From NCBI GenBank assembly GCA_947034885.2, contig OX344755.2, forward strand, positions 25,737,052 to 25,801,051: a stretch of 64,000 nt of DNA, in the 5' to 3' direction. The translations under genes and the position numbers were made by a program. The DNA comes from Thuidium tamariscinum. Its lineage: Eukaryota; Streptophyta; Bryopsida; Hypnales; Thuidiaceae. Below, piece by piece: positions 57,289 to 64,000 of this stretch (positions within the stretch are counted from its first letter, which is position 1; each line of letters starts with the position of its first letter). The notes below the pieces were generated by a model that worked only from the letters and a program-made list of their open reading frames with translations, did no database searches and was not told where the DNA came from.

Positions 57289-57842
57289 TGGGGTGCACAT
57301 GAGCTAATAGGAGCCACTCAAGACATGGGCTTGTTCCTTTTGGAGGGTCCTTTTGAAATTTTGATGAAATGTTTTAATTAAAAACATCATCAATTTCATC
57401 AAAATTAGTTCTAAAAATTATCCAAAGTTGTCAACAATGACAAAATCTATTCAAAAAATCATCATTTTCATTAGAAAAGTTTCTCAATATATTCTAGTTT
57501 GAAATTCAACAAAGGAGTAAAAAGCACTGGTTACATGTGCTTTTTTGTGCTTAATTAAGATAACATGATGACATAATAAACTATGCAATGTTTGAACATG
57601 ACACTATAACATTTATAATCTATGAAATGTCTTTATTTTAGACAAATCTAAGAAAATGTGAATTCTATAATCAAGAATAGTTCCAAAAAGGAGTGGTTAC
57701 GATAAAAGTGGCTCATATTATCTCATTCTTACCCAATGTGTTTGCCACATGCTTGATTTTAATTGGCTGATGCATTTCAAAGACACTTATAAATATCTGA
57801 TTGGCTCAATACTGATTTCAGTAGAGTTCAGTTCAGTGTACA
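57289..57842. other. No gene recognised
   Basis: AT-rich spacer between the two parts of the dispersed repeat. In the first copy the corresponding distance (excluding the inserted element) is only about 90 bp. Confidence 0.35.
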
Positions 57843-58035
57843 CCTATAGGACGCTTCCAGTGGTCTAGGGAGCCAACACTTAGAAAATTTATAGAAATTA
57901 CATATTGTATCCAAAAAATCTATTTTTTTTTAATATTCATGATTTTCACTCACTAATACCTAGAAAATATTGTTTTTAGAAAAAGCTGCCTCCAACTATG
58001 CTGAATTCCTTATTTGGACGGCTTTGGTTGCTTCC
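57843..58035 (+). repeat. Dispersed repeat, copy 2
   Basis: Matches 12550-12735 (AATTTATAGAAATTACATAT, poly-T, CTGCCTCCAACTATGCTGAA, then TTATTTGGACGGCTTTGG). Confidence 0.75.
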
Positions 58036-58287
58036 ACCGTGCAACCAGCGAACCAAAAGTTTAGGTCTGTCTCCATTCGATCCTGTCACCATCATGTCAG
58101 TAATGGAGATTTGGTGCCAGGGAGGGCACCCAGGGTGGGCACGCCACAAGTGGTGAACTGGTGATGTTACTGGACCACACGACTGGACTAGATCACTGTA
58201 GACTTCACTTCCAACTAAATGACTCCATCAGTATTCTCATCCAAACACGTTCATCCAACACACAGGCCTGGAAGGGTGGCCAACAGC

Positions 58288-58386
58288 CACTAGAAGAAAA
58301 GCCTCAAAATCTGCGTTTGTTTCAACATAACTCACTTGACGCATTATGTTGAAACAAACGCAGATTTTGAGGCTTTTCTTCTAGTG
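58288..58386. mobile_element. 99-bp perfect-hairpin MITE, CACTA type (TSD AGC)
   Basis: Two 43-bp arms are perfect inverted copies (start CACTAGAAGAAAAGCC) around a 13-nt loop CTCACTTGACGCA. AGC repeats outside (58285-58287 and 58387-58389). The size and perfect pairing resemble a small-RNA precursor. No coding capacity. Confidence 0.9.
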
Positions 58387-58389
58387 AGC

Positions 58390-59896
58390 GATTCCAGGAC
58401 TAATTTTGCCAGAATCGCTTCAGGGCTATTTCCGTGCTCTACCGTGGGGTTTGTATTGCGAGACCTATTTCCATGTGTGGAAATGCAGCTCTAAACTCGC
58501 TTGAGAGTTGTCAAATTTTGGATATTTTTTTTTTCAATAGTAGACTGTGTTTTGCAACTTCAGAGTTGTTAACATAGAAGACATTAGACTAAATTTTTTT
58601 TGGCTATATTTGGAATGGCTAAGTCCTAGAAAACAATGTTGCATTTTGGCAACTTCAAGTTGGAAACAGTGTAAAGTAATTTTGATCATTTACTAAAAAT
58701 TGGAAAGTAATACAACAATGTCTTGCATACTTGCTCATTTACAGATGCAAAAGTGACACATTTTCTCTTCAATCTTCAATGCCTCTGAAACTAATATGAA
58801 ACTAACTCTGAAACTAACTTTGAAACTAAGCACTAAACTATGAGAAAAATTCCATTGACAAGGGAATTGAACCCTCTAAGACTGCCCAATTTGCAGTATC
58901 AATGCTCTGCATACACCACAAAACACACAACACACATTAGGAAGTTAGAAAAAACCCAAATAGGTCCCACATGCCACACAACTCCGCTCTAGCATTCCCG
59001 CTGCTCAACCGAGAGCCCCGCTGCTTCACTGACGGCATTGAGAGCCACGCTGCCACAGCACTCAGAGCCCCGTCCTCCATTGAGAGCCCCATCCTCCATC
59101 AAGAGCCCCAGAGGCCCCAGCTTGAAATTTCAGCTAATCAAGTTAGCCTAAGCACCAGAAGGACATGCACCACTGCACTACTAAACTTTGGTCAAGTAAA
59201 ACTTGAGCTCAAGAGTAAGCTAGATCTCATGAAAACTAAGGAAATGAGATGATGAACATTAAGGATACTGCGCCAATGCTCCTACTCTCCTACAGCAACT
59301 TTAGACGTCCCCTTGTCGGCCAGACTTCACGGCAGTTTTCCAGGACTCAATTGCATCCTTGTATGGGAAATTGTCAAGTGAATAGTATTTCTGTCCAAAC
59401 ATGTGCACAACAAGGGGCAAGTAGACACCAAACTCAAACGCCACCAAATGAGAGTGATGACCCTTCCTTCAGCTAAGACCCCTTATTTCTCGGAACTAGC
59501 CGTTAACTGGCCATTTTGTGATTTCTAGGGAGTTCCAGCCGTTAGGGTTCTATCCATTGGCTCCCAGTAGGGTCGATAAGTCCTGCTAGGGTTTCGTTGG
59601 CTCATGGATGACTACTGGTGGACCCTGGATGACATCTTGGACCCGTCAGTGATCTTAGGGCTGACCCCACATCCTATATCCGGTTCCGGATTTCTCGGTT
59701 AGGTTAGGGTTTCCAATTCCCTTCCTTAACCTTATTATTTCAATTGGATATCTCCAATTCCCACCTATATCTAATCCCACTAATTCTTCTTATTCTTGAT
59801 CAAAGAATTGAAAACTTTGTGTAAGATTAGTCTCCATGTTCCTAATTCTATCCTAAATATTAAAAACCTATATTCTAGGTTCCTATACACTTCACA
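58390..59896. other. No gene; upstream region of a broken frame
   Basis: A GAGAGCCCC/AGAGCCCC phrase repeats six or so times at about 59008-59112. The part from 59460 to 59740 is GC-richer, with GTTAGGGTTT at about 59700-59712, and looks like a promoter or leader for the frame that starts at 59897. No gene otherwise. Confidence 0.35.
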
Positions 59897-60426
59897 ATGG
59901 CTTTTGGAGGCAGCAAGAGTACGTCCTTTATAGACGATGTAGTGCCAACCTTGATGGAAGGTCCATTCAGGGATTTGAATTCGAAGTTCTTTTTAAGCAC
60001 GTAGTCGAGTAAACACTGTAATTTCTAAGATGGAAGAGATGGACCATCTATGTTGTGTAGAAAGAATTTATCAAAAGTTTATACAGTGTGGCCCCAATTT
60101 AACACAAGGAACACAATCTTCACAAATAGTAAACATTGTAGCATAGCATGCAATCCTGCAACGAATGTTATAGTAAATTCGCCATTCTATGTTGCAAATA
60201 TGCCAACATTGGCTAACGACAAGGAATACTTGAAGTGTTACTTGTGGTCGCTATTATAGGCGCTCTACAAATGTCCAAGGGTGACTGCCTTTCATTCCAA
60301 GTTTCCGTTACTAGTGCCCAAATTGGCTGATGACATGATTGCTAAGCGCCAGCATGGTTCACCATATGAATTTCTCGATGTTGTCGAAGATGAAGGGACC
60401 TATATACCACGTGGTTGCAGTCTTTG
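59897..60426 (+). pseudogene. Unrecognised broken reading frame
   Basis: From ATG 59897 (MAFGGSKSTSFIDDVVPTLM) one frame runs for about 176 codons and is broken by TAG, TAA and another TAG (60257-60259) before TGA at 60424-60426. Between stops the translation stays protein-like in the same phase (KVYTVWPQFNTRNTIF; ALYKCPRVTAFHSKFPLLV; YEFLDVVEDEGTYIPRG). This argues for a decayed gene and not chance. I do not recognise the family. It may be a transposon-encoded protein. Confidence 0.4.
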
Positions 60427-60637
60427 AATGTCCCCTCAGCTCACTTAAGCAACATCTTGACTTCTTTGTTTGGGAGAAGCAAATGCAACGGGAGACAAGG
60501 TCTTAAGGCTCCAATGGGGACAGAGAAGAAGGAAGCATGGTCTAAAAAGGTGCTTCACTACACAATGAACTTTTGTGGCAAGGCATATTTTTTATTTTTC
60601 TAATTACCTAGTATTTGGAATGGAAATCAGAAAGTAG

Positions 60638-60877
60638 CACTAGAAGGAAAACCCTGAAAACGCTGTTAATTTCAACGTAGTACGTCAGGTAGATTGTGTT
60701 GAGACTATGTTGCTGAAAACCTAGGAAAACCTTGTAAACGCTGAAAAAACGCTGAAAAACACAGAAAACGCGTTTTTTTTTGTGTTTTTTTGTGTTTTTC
60801 CCGCGTTTTAAGCAACACGGCTCCAACACAATCTACCAAATGTGTTGTGCTAAAAATTACAGGGATTTCTTCTAGTG
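60638..60877. mobile_element. 240-bp MITE, CACTA type (TSD TAG)
   Basis: The left end is CACTAGAAGGAAAACCCTG. The right end read inward is CACTAGAAGAAATCCCTG. TAG repeats outside (60635-60637 and 60878-60880). It shares CACTAGAAGRAA with the 99-bp MITE. The interior is partly palindromic with poly-T and AAAACGC-type words, more diverged than in the other two. Confidence 0.85.
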
Positions 60878-60880
60878 TAG

Positions 60881-61895
60881 GTATTCAGATCTGTTTAGAA
60901 TATGGAAAAGATCTAGGAATAGAAACGGAAAATGTTGTAATGAACCGAATGGATCTAATTTGGTTCGAGGTAGTAGCGGATTGGAATGGAATCCCATCCA
61001 TACTAGAGTTTGCACTTCACATGTGTCATATGACTTCAATATTTTGGCGCCGTCACTTCTTGAAATTTGAAAATAGCACTGCCTGAAGAAAGTTGAGAAG
61101 ACAACGCCACCAATGACAGTAGAAGTACTGATTTGCACATTCAATGAGATATGCTGGAGGCGTTTCTAAGGAGTCGCCAAGATAATAATCATAATGTGCG
61201 CTAGAGATCCAATGATAGAACATCTAAGATTAGAAGCTTCTATAAGTATAAAATAATTTTATAATCAAAAATCTAATTACTGAATAGGAGAATTACCAGC
61301 GCTACAACTAACTACACCATAGTAATGATAATATGGGATTGTACTATATACTTTGTAATCACTAATTCTAATGTAACGGTCACCTTTGAAATGATTACTT
61401 AGGTTTATAGCACATGTATAGTACATGCCGTCAATGCTAAATTTCAAAGCCATATTGTCCTTGCCGCCATCATTCACAAGTAATCATTGCACCCTTGAGA
61501 AGCCTATATAAACCCATACGTTTTTATTTCACTCTCTAAGGCCATCTCTACCCTCATTTTATCTTATACTAGATTGCGAGCAACATAGCAAGCGTTTGCG
61601 TAGACAATCATGAGGTTCCTTTAGTATTTCCTTTAGACCTAGGAGGTCATGCTACTATATTTTCATCCACTTGCTTCACGTTTGATTCAAGTTTGTAGAG
61701 TCATCTATCTATGTTGAAGAAGAGCGTCGTTTTGAGTTTGGTGAATTACTTCAATCAATCCCACTTCCGAAATGCCTCTCTAATGAAGGGCACTGTTGGT
61801 ATCTAGGTCTTAGGAACTATAGGGCTTACGGTCTCCCTTTATCTTTATTAGCTTTATCCATTGAGATAGCAAGTTGCCAATTCAATAATTCTACA
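60881..61895. other. No gene recognised; leads into the Mutator-like relic
   Basis: Mixed composition with a plus-strand open frame of about 98 codons overlapping the MITE, without a recognisable domain. The last 300 bp may be the promoter or 5' end of the transposase relic. Confidence 0.35.
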
Positions 61896-64000
61896 ATGAA
61901 CAAACCTTCTGTACCTAAGAGTGCTAATCATACTACTCCTGTAGGATGCTTCCCATAATTTGCACAAAATGAAATGTCTATTGAAGCAAAAGCAGAGTTG
62001 TTAGGGACCATTGTAGAACTATTTAGTGAATCAAAAGGGCAGTCCCCTTCCTTGACTCTTGATATGGAACCTTCCTTGGTCGAAAAGGAGTCTAATGACA
62101 TGAAACTAAGTATATACTCTATACAAAACACCTCCACTAGTACTTCTGAGCAACATACCTTCTCACAACAAGTTTGTCATCCTAGTGTGGCCAATACAAC
62201 CAATATAATGAAATGCTTGAAGGGACTTTCTAGTCTTCACCGTTCAAAAAATTAATTGTCAGCATTAGACATGAGCGCCATGAAATACCACGAAGTGGAA
62301 TTTTTGCCACCTACTTACAACGGAGATGTCATTTTTGAACTACCACCATATTAGGCTTCTTCTTCTTTGTTTGCAGCAAATAACTTGGAAGGAATGGACA
62401 AGCAGTACGATGGATACAGGTGGTGCAAGTTAGTGACAACGAACATCCACAACACGAATAATTTAAAGTTTCGTAAGTCCTTATGTATTGGCTATCTTAT
62501 TTGTGAAAACCCTAGTTGCAAGTACTTGTCTAGGACTTCTAGGAAAAATGAAACAAAATGGACAAATTCTATAATATTTCCTTTTGCAGTAGGAGTTGTT
62601 CCACCAAAAGATTGCAAACTCATTTGTAAAGTTTGCAAAACAATACCTACATGCCTCAGCACCTGTGTCCTGTGATGTTAGAATTTATTACTACTACAAT
62701 GATTACCCAAATATGACTAGGGCTGCTATTCACCTAGAAAATCACTCTCACCCGGTAGCAAAAAGCATGTATAGAGATTGTGCAAAAGAAATCACCAAAC
62801 TCATAGCAAAACAAGTTGCTAGAACCCCTTCAGCTACAAACTCCGCCATAGCCTTATCTGCTAGCAAAGACTTCCTTACAATCCACCTTTTTCACCACGG
62901 AGAAGGAGAGAAGAAGATATTGAAGGGAGAGGAAATGGAAGAGTTCATGGATCGCTTCCACTTTTTAAGTAGTCCTAGTATATAGAATATCATCTCTTCA
63001 TTCCGCTCAAACAACCAAGGAAGGGTCATTGACAACATTATGACTATGAAGAAGGAATCGAAGTTCGTATTCATACACGATACCCAAAATCCAGGCCAAG
63101 GCAAAGAGAAGGTTTATATCTTCAAAATGCTCATTGAAGGGCCTGGAAGTGGAGTAGACTTGGTAAGGCGCATGCAACCTGAAGGTGATCTACAAAATGC
63201 GTGGATGATGTTCGACCACGTGAAGTGCGTGAAGGACTGGACGACCATGGCATGCCATGTGTACGACTCTCAATACAAGAAGGTCATGACCATTGCAGTG
63301 TGCGATATGCAATCAAAAGATATAAAAATTCAAGTACAGTCCTGGAGGTCACTAAATGCTATAGTAGAGAAACGCGGAGTGGCTAAGCCAAATTTTAAAG
63401 GATTTATGGCAGATAGCGCAATAGACAATTGGAATGCAATTTGCATTGTATGTGATAGTAGCTCTGTGAATGACATTATGAAGAATTGTAAGGGAACATG
63501 CCTACTGCATTGGAGTAATTTTCTTCAGAAGCACACACAGAAACACATCAAGCAAAGATTACAACACCAATACATTGCACTATGTAAACAATACAAAGAA
63601 TCCAAGACTTTAGATGAAGTGGAGGTACACTATCTTGCAATTCGGTCATGGTGGTTATCATCTGGAGCTACAACAAAAGACTTACTTCATTACTTGGAGC
63701 ATTGGTTGGCATTTTGGCATTTTCATTATTTACAGTGGGGAGGCTTCATGACAATGGTACGTGGATCTTATTTTGGTTTAAAAATTATATTTTGTATTCT
63801 TATTTAATTAGACAATTGTTCATTTGAATTATCTAGAAGAAATGATTTTTTAAACTTTTAATGTCTTTGTAATTAAAAATTTGAATACAAATAATTTTAA
63901 ATTTTTGTAAAGATAATTTATAGTAGAAATTTGAAAGGTTTTCTTAAAGGAAGTAGTGTAGGGAATCAATGAAGCACTTGTTGCATCCAATGGCTATAAG
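61896..64000 (+). pseudogene. Mutator-like (MULE-type) transposase relic, runs off the window
   Basis: From ATG 61896 (MNKPSVPKSANHTTPVG), a frame with stops at 61956, 62253 and 62352 enters a cysteine-rich segment: CIGYLICENPSCKYLSR, then CKLICKVCKTIPTC. A frameshift near 62650 continues as TRAAIHLENHSHPVAKSMYRD. An in-frame TAG lies at 62983-62985, and the frame then runs to 63807 with MTIAVCDMQSKD, NFKGFMADSAIDNWNAICIV and TCLLHWSNFLQKHT. The D..N..A pattern followed by C..HW fits the second catalytic D and the CxxH motif of Mutator-like transposases; the SWWLSSGATTKD and WHFHYLQWGGFM segments are typical of one plant lineage. At 63757 ATG|GTACGT looks like a donor site, and GGAATCAATGAAGC (63962) could start the next exon. 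Family assignment is by motif only. Confidence 0.55.

Overview
The window looks like a repeat-rich stretch of a land-plant nuclear genome. One conserved housekeeping gene is clear and intact: the 20S proteasome alpha subunit PAF1/PSMA1 on the minus strand (30702-32294, two exons). A plant telo-box sits just upstream of its start codon. Almost everything else is mobile DNA or long AT-rich sequence without genes. The mixture (Ty1/copia, pogo-like, two hAT relics, a Mutator-like transposase relic, CACTA-type MITEs, a VRN1-type B3 relic) fits a large plant genome. I cannot name the species; a gymnosperm, fern or bryophyte seems as likely as an angiosperm.

Layout. 1-17600 holds no intact gene: a B3-domain relic near 7 kb, a ~3.0 kb element with TTAA at both ends (9458-12454) inside an older dispersed repeat, and a GGACGG-rich island at 16.2-16.6 kb. 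17625-21988 is a nearly complete copia-type element (A, minus strand). 26522-29008 is a pogo/Tc1-mariner element with TIRs, a TA duplication and a broken transposase. 30.7-32.3 kb is PAF1. 33.8-35.6 kb is a hAT relic. 35.8-50.8 kb is a complex of copies of the same copia family: E (minus) head-to-head with D (plus), a tandem LTR-sharing array D-F-G, and B (minus) with a young complete element C (plus, 45865-50075, TSD TCACT) nested in it. Two solo LTRs with clean 5-bp duplications follow (51.1 and 52.3 kb), then a second hAT relic, a TA-flanked TIR element, three CACTA-type MITEs (56.3, 58.3 and 60.6 kb), an unrecognised broken reading frame, and a broken Mutator-like transposase running off the right edge.

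The most interesting biology is the copia family. Its LTRs (256 bp in the standard form) begin TGTTG and end CAATA, confirmed by three target-site duplications. The primer-binding site GGTTATGGGCCCAC abuts the LTR and matches the anticodon arm of initiator tRNA-Met, not its 3' end. This is the half-tRNA priming known from Drosophila copia and yeast Ty5. Copies fall into two groups. A, C, E, F and G share the same two internal deletions removing the reverse-transcriptase core and most of RNase H; A and C keep an open frame for zinc knuckle, protease and integrase, while the Gag capsid region is lost by two different deletions. B and D share another 5' leader type: B keeps full-length Gag, and D has lost gag-protease-integrase but keeps an uninterrupted RT-RNase H frame. 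The window therefore holds complementary defective elements whose parts could only work together in trans. A and E also share 1,046 identical bases flanked by several percent divergence, a gene-conversion signature.
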